From: Gammaproteobacteria bacterium
GTDB taxonomy: Bacteria; Pseudomonadota; Gammaproteobacteria; HK1
Direction of reading: 5' to 3'
Length of the DNA: 64,000 nt
Assembly: GCA_021773635.1 (NCBI GenBank)
Contig: JAJFJV010000006.1
Span: 103,010 to 167,009, forward strand
How positions within the stretch are numbered: the stretch's first letter is position 1; every line of letters begins with the position of its first letter. Positions 41,621 to 50,003 of this stretch are shown piece by piece. Below the pieces are notes generated by a model. It was not told where the DNA came from, did not search any database, and saw only the letters and a list, made by a program, of their open reading frames with translations. A program made the position numbers and the translations under genes.

Positions 41621-44041
41621 TTATTTCACACTTTCGAAAACAATTCGGAAGACATTCCGGTAGTGGTCGGCATAGTGAATGGTAAGCCCCTGGCGCAAAT
41701 GTGCCGGCAAGGCCTCGAAATCGGATTGATTGTCGCGGGGTAGAATGACCTCATGGATACGATTACGGCGCACGGCAATAATCTTTTCGCGGATACCTCC
41801 CACCGGAAATACCTGACCGGTCAGGGTCAGCTCACCGGTCATGGCCAGCGGGCGTGGCAGTTTCTGGCCCCGGGCCAGCGAGAGCAGCGCGGTTGCCATG
41901 GTAATGCCGGCACTGGGTCCGTCCTTCGGGGTGGCCCCTTCGGGAACATGCAGGTGCACATGGGCATCATCGAAAAAGCCGGAATCCCCCCCGTAGCTAT
42001 CCAGGTGTGAGGCGATATAGCTGTACGCGATTTCTGCGGATTCACGCATTACCTCGCCAAGCTGACCGGTAAGGCGAAAGCCACGATTCCTGCAATGCAC
42101 CCGGGTGGCCTCCACGGCCAGGGTGGTGCCCCCGAGACTGGTCCAGGCGAGACCGGTAACCACACCAACTCCCGACAGGGGTCGGGGTGTCTGAAACAGG
42201 GGCTGACCCAAGTACTCCGCCAGATTACGGGCATTGACGGAGAGGCGCTGGCTGGCGTTTTTCGCAAGGGAAATTGCGGCCTTGCGTACGATCCGTCGGA
42301 GCTGCTTCTCAAGGCCACGAACCCCGGCTTCGCGGGCATAACCCTCGATAACTTTTCTTAGCGCCGCGTCAGAAAGCCGAAGCTGTTTGCCCGCGATGCC
42401 TGCCCGTTCCAGTACCCGGGGCCACAGATGTTTTTGGGCGATGGCATACTTTTCCTCACCAATGTAACCGGCGAGACGAATCATCTCCATGCGGTCCAGC
42501 AACGGTTTGGGAATGGTGTCGAGCTGGTTGGCGGTGCAGATAAACAGCGCCTTGGAGAGGTCAAAACGCACATCGATATAGTGGTCGAGAAAATCGGAAT
42601 TCTGTTCGGGGTCCAGAACCTCCAGCAGGGCCGACGCCGGATCGCCCTGGTAGGAGGCGCCAATCTTGTCCACTTCGTCCAGCATGATTACCGGATTGGC
42701 GCTATCGAGCTCCTTCAGGGCCTGCAGAAATTTTCCTGGCATGGCGCCAATGTAAGTGCGCCGGTGGCCCTTGATCTCCGCCTCATCACGCATACCCCCC
42801 ACGCTCAGGCGGTAGAATTTTCGCCCCAGGGCTTCGGCTATGGAGCGTCCGATGGAGGTCTTGCCAACCCCGGGAGGGCCTACGAACAGGAGGATGGAAC
42901 CTGCGATCTCGCCGCGCAGACGTCCCACTGCGAGGAACTCGATGATCCGCTCCTTAACATCGGCCAGGCCGGCGTGATCACGGTCCATGATGCGGCGTGC
43001 GCGCTTGAGGTCCAGACGATCTTTCGAGTATCTACCCCACGGTAGCGCCGTCAGCCAGTCCAGATAGTTGCGGGTAACCCCGTATTCGGGAGAGCCCTGC
43101 TCCAGGATCGCCAGTTTCTCCAACTCTTCCTCAACGCGGGTTTTAGCACCATCGCTTAGCTGCAAGCCGGCCATACGGGCGCGGAAGCGATCCACCTCGG
43201 CGGTGCGGTCATCCTTGGAAATACCCAGTTCCTGCTGTATGACTTTCAGTTGCTCCTGAAGAAAGAATTTGCGCTGTTGTTCGCTGAGCTTCTGTTCTAC
43301 CTGAGTGCTGATCTCCATATGCAGCTCGGCAATTTCCAGCTCTTTCCTGAGCAGCACCAGCACCTTTTCCATGCGTTCGAGCAAGGTGCGGGTGGCCAGA
43401 ACTTCTTGCAGCTCCTCGGCGGCGGCAGTGGTGAGATTGGCGGCAAAGTCGGTCAGGAAAGAGGGCTGGTTGGGGGTAAATCGCTCCATAAAGAGCTTCA
43501 GCTCCTCGTTATACAGGGGATTCAGGGGGATGAGTTTTTTGATGGTCCCGATAATCGCCATGGTATAGGCACGATATTCCTTGTCGCTGGCATCGGCGGT
43601 TTCCTCCAGATATTCCACCCGGGCGCGGTGTGGCGCCTTCTTCTCCAGCCACTGAATGATGCGAAAGCGTTTCAGACCCTCGGCAATGAGATGGATATGC
43701 TCATCCCGCTCTGTCACCTGATGGATGCGGATGGCACAACCAGTCCGATGTAGTGCATCAGCTGACGGTGCCTCATCCGCTTCCGGGCGGGCGAGCACGA
43801 TGCCCAGAGTGTGGTGGGCGGCCTGCTCTGCCCCGGCGATGGTTTCACGCCACGGGTCCGCTGGCAGGGTCAGGGCCATGGTCTGAATCGGGAAGAAGGG
43901 GCGCTCGAAGGTGGGCAGCAGGTTGAGCGTGGTGGGCAGTATATCCTCGGGCAGGGCGAGCTCGGTCACCGCGGCCGGCTCGGTATCCGTGCCTTTGTAT
44001 TCCGGCTGATCGTCGGGGTTGGATTCCTGGTCAATGCTCAT
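41621..44041 (-). CDS. lon: ATP-dependent protease Lon
   Basis: Lon degrades misfolded and regulatory proteins. The 806-residue LonA has the N-terminal substrate domain starting at TTLNLLPTFERPFFPIQ. The AAA+ module has Walker A FVGPPGVGKTSIGRSIA and Walker B MLDEVDKIG. The C-terminal Ser protease domain has the catalytic Ser in TPKDGPSAGITMATALLSL and the partner Lys in the VGGIREKIIAVRR region. About 35 extra acidic residues precede the conserved start. A sigma-32-like promoter is proposed upstream. LonB-type membrane helices are absent. Confidence 0.97.
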   Translation of the reverse strand: MSIDQESNPDDQPEYKGTDTEPAAVTELALPEDILPTTLNLLPTFERPFFPIQTMALTLPADPWRETIAGAEQAAHHTLGIVLARPEADEAPSADALHRTGCAIRIHQVTERDEHIHLIAEGLKRFRIIQWLEKKAPHRARVEYLEETADASDKEYRAYTMAIIGTIKKLIPLNPLYNEELKLFMERFTPNQPSFLTDFAANLTTAAAEELQEVLATRTLLERMEKVLVLLRKELEIAELHMEISTQVEQKLSEQQRKFFLQEQLKVIQQELGISKDDRTAEVDRFRARMAGLQLSDGAKTRVEEELEKLAILEQGSPEYGVTRNYLDWLTALPWGRYSKDRLDLKRARRIMDRDHAGLADVKERIIEFLAVGRLRGEIAGSILLFVGPPGVGKTSIGRSIAEALGRKFYRLSVGGMRDEAEIKGHRRTYIGAMPGKFLQALKELDSANPVIMLDEVDKIGASYQGDPASALLEVLDPEQNSDFLDHYIDVRFDLSKALFICTANQLDTIPKPLLDRMEMIRLAGYIGEEKYAIAQKHLWPRVLERAGIAGKQLRLSDAALRKVIEGYAREAGVRGLEKQLRRIVRKAAISLAKNASQRLSVNARNLAEYLGQPLFQTPRPLSGVGVVTGLAWTSLGGTTLAVEATRVHCRNRGFRLTGQLGEVMRESAEIAYSYIASHLDSYGGDSGFFDDAHVHLHVPEGATPKDGPSAGITMATALLSLARGQKLPRPLAMTGELTLTGQVFPVGGIREKIIAVRRNRIHEVILPRDNQSDFEALPAHLRQGLTIHYADHYRNVFRIVFESVK

Positions 44042-44087
44042 GCTGTGAATTTCCGTGATGATGGGGAATGGAATTCAGATGTGACCT

Positions 44088-44116
44088 ATATGGGTCCTCA
44101 TGGCCGCGGATGCAAG
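44088..44116 (-). promoter_or_regulatory. Possible heat-shock (sigma-32-type) promoter of lon
   Basis: Read on the left strand, CTTGCAT (44110-44116) is followed after 15 bases by CCCATAT (44088-44094). The consensus is CTTGAAA with 11-15 bases to CCCATNT. The element ends 47 bases before the lon start, a reasonable distance. The match is partial and visual. Confidence 0.4.
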
Positions 44117-44258
44117 TCCGGTCTGCCTGTCCATCGGGCGCAATTCTTTCGTGAGGGGTGCTTTGCGGGTACAATCCCGGCGTTTTTAGTGCTGTACAGG
44201 CTGTTAAAGCAGAAGTATTTCCCAATACTTTCCCGGCAGGGCCGCAGAGGCGTATTAT

Positions 44259-44275
44259 CCTAGTGTTTCACTAGG
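44259..44275. promoter_or_regulatory. Perfect palindrome CCTAGTG-TTT-CACTAGG upstream of the sulfur operon
   Basis: Seven-base arms around TTT lie directly after a TATTAT that could be a -10 element, about 96 bases before the sulfite-reductase start. The position suits a repressor or activator site. CysB and other known sulfur regulators do not have a motif I can match with certainty. Confidence 0.4.
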
Positions 44276-44371
44276 GTATTTGGCCTTGTTGTCTTGCGCT
44301 CAGCCGCTAAGCCCAACCGGCACCGGATACCGGCCCTCCAGCCCGATGATATGTGACCCAGGGGTGTATTG

Positions 44372-46042
44372 ATGTATCAATATGATAATTATGACCAGAC
44401 ACTGGTCAACGAGCGTGTTGCGCAGTTTCGCGGTCAGGTACGGCGCTACCTGGACGGCAAGCTGAGCGACGAGGAGTTCCGCCAGTTGCGTCTTCGCAAT
44501 GGCCTGTATTACCAGCTCCACGCCTATATGTTCCGCATTGCAGTGCCCTACGGCCTGCTCTCTTCCCGGCAGATGCGCACCCTCGCGCATTGCGCGCGTA
44601 CCTACGACCGGGGCTATGGTCATTTCACCACCCGCCAGAATATTCAGTTCAACTGGCCGGAGCTGGAGGATGTGCCGAAGATCATGGAGGAGCTGGCGGC
44701 GGTGCAGATGCATGCCATCCAGACCTCCGGCAACGTGGTTCGCAACGTGACCGCAGACCAGTACGCCGGGGTTGCTGCAGATGAGCTGGAAGACCCGCGG
44801 CCTTACTGCGAGATCCTGCGTCAGTGGTCCACGCTGCACCCGGAGTTTTGCTGGTTGCCACGGAAATTCAAGATTGGTGTCACCGGTGCCGCGGAGGATC
44901 GCGCCGCCATCCGGCTGCATGATATTGGTCTTGAGCTGGTACGTGGCGAGGACGGTGAAGTGGGCTTCAGGGTCTTTGTGGGTGGCGGCATGGGCCGTAC
45001 TCCCATCGTTGGCAAGGTGGTTCGGGAGTTCCTCGAAAAACGCCATTTGCTGACCTACGTCGAGGCCGTGCTGCGCGTTTACAATCAGCTGGGTCGACGT
45101 GATGACAATAACAAGGCCCGTATCAAGATCCTGGTGCGTAGTCTGGGGGTCAAGCGCTTCCGCAAGCTGGTAGAAGAAGAATGGGAGCTCAGCCGTGATG
45201 ACGGGCTGGAGCTTACGGCGGCCGAGATCAAGCGGATGCAGGGCTTTTTCGCGCCACCGGATTACCAGTCCCCCGGAAATGGTGCTGCAGAGGTGGAGCA
45301 GCAGATTGCAGCGGATCCGTCCTTCGCCCGCTGGGTCAAGCGCAATACCCTTTCCCACAAGGTGAGCGGTTATCGTATCGCTGTCATTTCGGCGAAGGCG
45401 CCCGGCGCACCTCCCGGAGACCTCACCGACGGCCAGATGGACGGGGTGGCCGATCTGGCCGATCAATTCAGCTTTGGTCAATTACGCTCCACCCATGAGC
45501 AGAATCTGGTGCTGGCCGATGTTGCCGAGGGCTCCCTGCACGCCTTGTGGGAAGGCCTCAAGGCGCTGGAGCTGGCGACGCCCAATATCGGCACCCTGAA
45601 CGACATGATCTGTTGCCCCGGGCTCGATTTCTGTTCCCTGGCCAAAGCCAGCACCATTCCAGTGGCGGCGCGGATCAACGAGAAGTTCTCTGACCTTGAT
45701 TATCTTTATGATCTGGGCGAACTGAAGCTGAAGATGTCCGGTTGCATGAATGGCTGCGGTCACCACAGCGTGGGTCATCTGGGGCTGCTGGGCGTGGATA
45801 AAAAGGGTAGCGAGTGGTATCAGGTCATTCTGGGCGGTTCCGCCGCCAACGACGCCGCCCTGGGCACGCGTATCGGGCCGGCGATTGCGCTGGACGATGT
45901 GGCCGACGTGATAGAAAAGATTCTCATCCTCTACGTTGATGTGCGTGAGGAAGGCGAACGTTTTGTTGATACCGTCCGCCGGACGGGTATTGCCCCCTTT
46001 AAGGAGCGTGTTTATGCAGATCATCCGAAATCAAAAGGTTGA
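44372..46042 (+). CDS. Sulfite (or nitrite/sulfite) reductase, sirohaem-[4Fe-4S] protein
   Basis: The 556-residue protein has the two-fold NiR/SiR ferredoxin-like repeats. It carries the sirohaem-iron-sulfur signature CPGLDFC (C-x5-C) followed by SGCMNGCGHH (C-x3-C). Sirohaem-binding Arg/Lys residues occur in YGHFTTRQNIQFNW. I start at ATG 44372, which has AGGGG six bases upstream; a TTG one codon earlier is also in frame. It is the first gene of an operon with DUF934, APS reductase and a thioredoxin-like gene, so assimilatory sulfite reduction is the natural role. No flavoprotein CysJ is nearby, so ferredoxin or another donor may supply electrons. Confidence 0.93.
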   Translation: MYQYDNYDQTLVNERVAQFRGQVRRYLDGKLSDEEFRQLRLRNGLYYQLHAYMFRIAVPYGLLSSRQMRTLAHCARTYDRGYGHFTTRQNIQFNWPELEDVPKIMEELAAVQMHAIQTSGNVVRNVTADQYAGVAADELEDPRPYCEILRQWSTLHPEFCWLPRKFKIGVTGAAEDRAAIRLHDIGLELVRGEDGEVGFRVFVGGGMGRTPIVGKVVREFLEKRHLLTYVEAVLRVYNQLGRRDDNNKARIKILVRSLGVKRFRKLVEEEWELSRDDGLELTAAEIKRMQGFFAPPDYQSPGNGAAEVEQQIAADPSFARWVKRNTLSHKVSGYRIAVISAKAPGAPPGDLTDGQMDGVADLADQFSFGQLRSTHEQNLVLADVAEGSLHALWEGLKALELATPNIGTLNDMICCPGLDFCSLAKASTIPVAARINEKFSDLDYLYDLGELKLKMSGCMNGCGHHSVGHLGLLGVDKKGSEWYQVILGGSAANDAALGTRIGPAIALDDVADVIEKILILYVDVREEGERFVDTVRRTGIAPFKERVYADHPKSKG

Positions 46043-46502
46043 GGAAGACGCCTGGCGGCATGTGTCCGATGGTGATCCCCTGGCGGAAGGCTCGGTCACC
46101 GTTAGCCTCAAGCGCTGGTTAGAAGAGCGGGACACCCTCATTGCCCATGGTGGATCCCTTGGGGTACGTCTTGCCCCAGCCGATGAGTTGGGAGAAATTC
46201 TCGCTGACCTGCCTCATATCAGTTTGATAGTACTGGAGTTTCCGGCCATCACCGAGGGTCGGGGCTATACTCAGGCGCGGCTACTGCGCACGCGCCATGG
46301 TTACAGTGGCGAGATCAGGGCGACGGGCGATGTCCAGCATGACCAGCTGTCGTTCATGCAGCGTTGCGGTATTGATAGCTTTGTCATTCGTGAGGACCGG
46401 GATATTGAGGAGGCGCTGGACGCCTTTGGCGAGGTTTCTGTGCGTTACCAACCCGCGGCCGATGACGAAACCCTGATCTTCCATCGGCGTGAGCAGGGCT
46501 AG
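46014..46502 (+). CDS. DUF934 family protein
   Basis: From ATG 46014 the protein has 162 residues: [17 protein letters not shown]... with [30 protein letters not shown] and a C-terminal FHRREQG. This is the DUF934 pattern (FPxFxDGRxYSxARLLR-like), a protein nearly always encoded between sulfite reductase and cysH. It overlaps the reductase gene by 29 bases and the next by 14, so translation is probably coupled. The biochemical function is unknown; a role in electron supply to sulfite reductase is a guess from context. Confidence 0.92.
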   Translation: MQIIRNQKVEEDAWRHVSDGDPLAEGSVTVSLKRWLEERDTLIAHGGSLGVRLAPADELGEILADLPHISLIVLEFPAITEGRGYTQARLLRTRHGYSGEIRATGDVQHDQLSFMQRCGIDSFVIREDRDIEEALDAFGEVSVRYQPAADDETLIFHRREQG

Positions 46503-47232
46503 GGTTTTGAACTTCAAGCGACTGGCAAAGGAGCTGGAGGGCTGTGAGCCCGAAGAGATCCTGCGTCAGGCCCTTGAGTCCTTTCCGAAAATAGCCATTT
46601 CCTTCAGTGGAGCCGAGGACGTGGTACTGGTGGATATGGCGACTCGTATCGATCCAAAGGTCGCGGTCTTTTCCCTTGATACCGGGCGTCTGCATCCCGA
46701 GACTTATCGCTATTTTGAGGTGGTGCGCGAACGTTATGGGCTAAAGCTGGAATTGCTCAGTCCCGATGCCGTGGCGGTGGATACGTTGGTACGCAACAAA
46801 GGTTTGTTCAGCTTTTATCAGGATGGTCATCAGGAATGTTGCGCCATCCGCAAGGTAGGGCCATTGCGGCGCAAGCTGGCCCATCTGGATGCCTGGATTA
46901 CCGGTCAGCGCCGTGATCAGAGTCTGGGCACCCGGGCGGCGCTGCCGGAGGTTCAGGAGGACCGGGCCTTCTCCACTGCCGAGCATCCGGTCATCAAGTT
47001 CAATCCGCTGGCCAACTGGAGTTCTGCCCGCCTGTGGGAGTATATCCACGCACATGATGTGCCCTTTAATGATTTGCATGCCCGGGGCTTTATCAGCATC
47101 GGCTGCGAGCCCTGCACCCGCCCCACGCTGCCGAATCAGCATGAACGTGAGGGGCGCTGGTGGTGGGAGGATGAAGGCGGGAAGGAGTGCGGTTTACACG
47201 GTGGAAATCTGAAGACCACGGCCAAGTCATGA
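46489..47232 (+). CDS. cysH: Adenylyl-sulfate (APS) reductase, CysH family with [4Fe-4S] cysteines
   Basis: The enzyme reduces APS to sulfite and AMP using thioredoxin. The 247-residue protein (GTG 46489; TTG 46507 is an alternative) has the PP-loop [15 protein letters not shown], the [11 protein letters not shown] segment, a CC pair in [12 protein letters not shown] and CEPCTRP. The CC...CxxC set binds a [4Fe-4S] cluster and marks APS rather than PAPS reductases. The catalytic Cys is in the C-terminal GKECGLH motif. It overlaps DUF934 and the thioredoxin-like gene (ATGA overlap). Confidence 0.94.
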   Translation: MSRARVLNFKRLAKELEGCEPEEILRQALESFPKIAISFSGAEDVVLVDMATRIDPKVAVFSLDTGRLHPETYRYFEVVRERYGLKLELLSPDAVAVDTLVRNKGLFSFYQDGHQECCAIRKVGPLRRKLAHLDAWITGQRRDQSLGTRAALPEVQEDRAFSTAEHPVIKFNPLANWSSARLWEYIHAHDVPFNDLHARGFISIGCEPCTRPTLPNQHEREGRWWWEDEGGKECGLHGGNLKTTAKS

Positions 47233-47564
47233 GCATTACCCTGGTAAAAAAGATCAAGCTGGATGGTTCGCCGTGTCGCAAGTGTGCCGATGTGCTGGCA
47301 CGCCTCGAGCGCGATGGCTATATGGATGCCATTGACCACATCGTGGTGGCCGACGAGCGCGATCCGGAGAGCGAAGGCATGCAGCTGGCGGCACAATTCG
47401 AAGTGGAGCGGGCGCCATTTTTCCTGGTCCGCGATGCCGATGGCGACACCCGGGTCTATACCGTGTACCTCAAGTTTCTAAAAGAAGTACTGAGGGCGCG
47501 TACCAATGAGCAGGCAGAGGCACAGGAGATCCTGGAACAGAATCCGGACCTCGATTTTCTCTAG
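47229..47564 (+). CDS. Thioredoxin/glutaredoxin-like protein of the APS-reductase operon
   Basis: The 111-residue protein starts at ATG 47229, which overlaps the cysH stop by the ATGA arrangement. After an N-terminal strand ([18 protein letters not shown]) it has a CRKC active-site-like motif and a later RAPFFLV segment with a likely cis-Pro, all consistent with a thioredoxin fold. Tight coupling to cysH suggests it donates electrons to APS reductase or handles a sulfur relay. The C-terminal helix is Glu-rich. The precise subfamily is not known to me. Confidence 0.85.
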   Translation: MSITLVKKIKLDGSPCRKCADVLARLERDGYMDAIDHIVVADERDPESEGMQLAAQFEVERAPFFLVRDADGDTRVYTVYLKFLKEVLRARTNEQAEAQEILEQNPDLDFL

Positions 47565-47673
47565 GCGCTTACGGTGTCTCTGCCGTGGTCGCATCTTTTC
47601 TTCCCCGGGACATCTTGTCTCCGCTATAGTGGCAGGCCTTTTGCACGCTGGCGCTAACTAGCCCCCTGGCCCT

Positions 47674-48456
47674 ATGGATTTCAGCTTTAGCATTGCAGGT
47701 TTTATGGTTGGCCTACTGGTGGGCATGAGCGGTGTCGGCGGCGGCTCGCTGATGACTCCCTTCCTGCTATTTGCCGGTATCGCGCCGGCGGTGGCGGTGG
47801 GCACTGACCTGTTGTTCGCCGCCGTGACCAAGTGTGGCGGAATCTTTGCCTACCAGCGTGAGCGTCTGATTGGATGGCGGGTGGTGGGTCTGCTGGCGCT
47901 CGGCAGCCTGCCGGCTATGGCGTTGACTATCGCCATACTTGCCCGCCTCGACTACATCGGTTTCGATTATCAGATACTGATTACCCGTACCCTCAGCTTT
48001 AGCCTGATACTGACCGCCGTGGTGTTACTGGCGAGCGGGCATCTGCGGGGATCGGCGGAAAAATCCAACTTTATTGCCGCCGCCGTCGCCTGGCGTGAAC
48101 GCTGGACCAGGCCGTTGACGGTGTTGGCGGGACTGCTTCTCGGTGCGCTGGTCACGCTGTCTTCGGTGGGCGCGGGTGCCTTGGGGGCGGCCATACTGGT
48201 TACTCTCTACCCACGTCTACCCATGCGTCGCGTGGTGGCCATTGATCTGGCCCACGCGGTACCACTGACCGCTCTGGCCGGTCTTGGGCACTGGCAGTTA
48301 GGCAGCGTCGATTTTCAGCTGCTCGGCTTGCTGCTGTTGGGCTCTCTGCCCGGAATCATGTTGGGAAGCCGTGTTGGCCGCTATTTGCCGGAACAGGTGA
48401 TGCGTACCCTGCTGGGGATAATTTTGTTGCTGATGGGTTTCAGCCTCGCCTGGTGA
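47674..48456 (+). CDS. TauE/SafE family sulfite/anion exporter
   Basis: The 260-residue protein has about seven to eight membrane helices and starts with the TauE/SafE hallmark FMVGLLVGMSGVGGGSLMTPFL. The second half repeats the pattern at GALVTLSSVGAGALGAAIL. Members carry organosulfur anions or sulfite. Placement right after the APS/sulfite reductase operon fits export of excess sulfite or uptake of a sulfur anion. Its stop codon TGA (48454-48456) lies inside a solo repeat end. Confidence 0.92.
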   Translation: MDFSFSIAGFMVGLLVGMSGVGGGSLMTPFLLFAGIAPAVAVGTDLLFAAVTKCGGIFAYQRERLIGWRVVGLLALGSLPAMALTIAILARLDYIGFDYQILITRTLSFSLILTAVVLLASGHLRGSAEKSNFIAAAVAWRERWTRPLTVLAGLLLGALVTLSSVGAGALGAAILVTLYPRLPMRRVVAIDLAHAVPLTALAGLGHWQLGSVDFQLLGLLLLGSLPGIMLGSRVGRYLPEQVMRTLLGIILLLMGFSLAW

Positions 48457-48470
48457 GAAATTCGGGCTAG
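48450..48470 (+). repeat. Solo end of the MITE-like repeat, supplying stop codons to two convergent genes
   Basis: These 21 bases agree at 20 of 21 positions with the right end of the element at 39261-39402. The TGA of TGGTGAG terminates the TauE-like gene on the right strand, and the CTA of GGGCTAG is the TAG stop of pmbA on the left strand. No inverted partner is visible nearby. Confidence 0.75.
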
Positions 48471-49804
48471 CCACCGGCAACGGTCATACGGTCAATGAGC
48501 ACCGATCCGGTGCGTATATTGCCGCGCAGCTCGGTGTCGGTACCCACCTCGCGGATACCCATGAACATGTCCTGCAGCTTGCCGGCGATGGTGATCTCCT
48601 GCACCGGATAGCAGAGCTCACCGTTTTCCACCCAGTAGCCGGCGGCACCGCGGGAGTAATCGCCGGTGACCGTATTGACTCCCATGCCCATCAGCTCGGT
48701 CACCAAGAGTCCGGTGCCCATCTCGCGCAGCAGTTCGGGGAGATCGTGGGTACCGGCCTCTACCGTGAGATTGTGTACCCCCCCGGCATTGCCTGTAGTT
48801 TTCATGTTGAGCTTGCGGGCCGCATAGCTGTCCAGCACATAGCCACGCAGGATGCCGTCGTTCACCACGTCCCGGACCGGCGTGCGGACTCCCTCCCCAT
48901 CAAAGGGTGCGCTGCCCAGAGCACGATGCAGGTGGGGCTGTTCGTGGATGCGAAATCCGGCGGGAAAAACAGGCCGGTCCAGCTGGTCAAGCAGGAAGCT
49001 CGCTTGGCGGTACTGGCTGGCGCCACTGATGGCCTGAATGAAATGCCAAAACAAGCCGGTGGCCACCTCGGCAGAGTAAAGCACGGGTACCGAGCAGGTC
49101 TCCAGCTTGCGCGAGCCTAATCGCGCCAGCGCCTGCTGTGCCGCCTTGGTGCCAATATGTGTTGGACTTTCCAGCTCGTCTGCGGCACGGGCGATGCTGT
49201 ACCAGCCGTCGCGCTGCATGCCGTCATCATCCGCAGCGATGACCGCTACGGAGATGCTATGGCGGGTACCTTGCCAGCCGCCGCGAAAGCCGTGGCTGTT
49301 GCCGTAGAAATTACACCCGCTATGACGGGCGACGGTAGCGCCCTCGGAATTGCTGATGCGGTTATCGGCGCTGCGGGCGGCATCCTCGGTATCCAGCGCT
49401 ATTTGAGTGGCCTCCTCCGCGTCGAGATCCCAGGGATGATAGAGATCCAAATCCGGGATCTCTTTGGCCATTAGCTCGGCGTCGGCAAGTCCCGCACAGG
49501 GATCCTCTGTGGTGTAACGGGCCATGGAGCAGGCCGATGCCACGGTCTCGCGCAGTGCCGCCTCGTTAAAGTCCGTGGTACTGGCAGACCCTTTGCAATG
49601 GTCGAAGTAGACCGTCAGGCCGAGGCTCTTGTCGCGGGTGTGTTCAATAGTTTCCAGAGCTCCCATGCGGGCACTTACCGACAGACCGGCACTTTCGTGC
49701 ACCACCGCTTCGGCGGCATCTGCGCCGTGTGTGGCGGCATCTTTCAGGACCTCGTCCAGTAGATGTTTTAATCGGGCCTGGGGTGCTTGCTCGGGACTTT
49801 GCAT
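48467..49804 (-). CDS. pmbA: Metalloprotease PmbA/TldE
   Basis: TldD and TldE (PmbA) form a heteromeric protease acting in microcin maturation and CcdA antitoxin turnover. The 445-residue protein has the PmbA pattern: HARSGCNFYGNSHGF-like segment (here RHSGCNFYGNSHGFRGG), the ASFLLDQLDRPVFPAGF region and LVTELMGMGVNTVTGDYSRGAAGYWVENG split across the C-terminal domain. The partner TldD, which carries the zinc HExxxH site, is not in the window. The stop TAG comes from a repeat end, so the last residues are whatever the insertion left. Confidence 0.95.
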   Translation of the reverse strand: MQSPEQAPQARLKHLLDEVLKDAATHGADAAEAVVHESAGLSVSARMGALETIEHTRDKSLGLTVYFDHCKGSASTTDFNEAALRETVASACSMARYTTEDPCAGLADAELMAKEIPDLDLYHPWDLDAEEATQIALDTEDAARSADNRISNSEGATVARHSGCNFYGNSHGFRGGWQGTRHSISVAVIAADDDGMQRDGWYSIARAADELESPTHIGTKAAQQALARLGSRKLETCSVPVLYSAEVATGLFWHFIQAISGASQYRQASFLLDQLDRPVFPAGFRIHEQPHLHRALGSAPFDGEGVRTPVRDVVNDGILRGYVLDSYAARKLNMKTTGNAGGVHNLTVEAGTHDLPELLREMGTGLLVTELMGMGVNTVTGDYSRGAAGYWVENGELCYPVQEITIAGKLQDMFMGIREVGTDTELRGNIRTGSVLIDRMTVAGG

Positions 49805-49848
49805 GGAGATTCCGTTGGCGATAGAGACCGGCGAATTCTAACCTGAAG

Positions 49849-49958
49849 GCAGCCCGCATTTCTCACCAGATACACGCGCCCTCGCTTGCTCAGAAAATCT
49901 CCTGTGAATCCAAATAGCTTCGCAAACATCACACGTACTGGCGAGCAATGCGGGCTAG
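49849..49958. mobile_element. 110-base MITE-like element with inverted ends, copy 2
   Basis: The left end (49849-49869) reads AGCCCGCATTTCTCACCAG after two mismatched bases and the right end (49938-49958) reads CTGGCGAGCAATGCGGGCTA plus G. They are inverted copies of the ends of the element at 39261-39402. The element fills most of the divergent pmbA-uvrD spacer, so promoters of both genes must lie in or beside it. No coding capacity is seen. Confidence 0.72.
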
Positions 49959-50003
49959 CCCCGCCGGGGGCACTGATGTAGAGGGATCCGGTATGATCCG
50001 GGG

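Larger units (their letters stand above)
44042..44371. other. 330-base divergent spacer between lon and the sulfite-reductase operon
   Basis: No gene is supported. It holds the lon promoter candidate, then a rightward region with TATTAT at 44253-44258 immediately before a perfect palindrome, and finally the ribosome-binding site AGGGG at 44360-44364. Confidence 0.6.
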
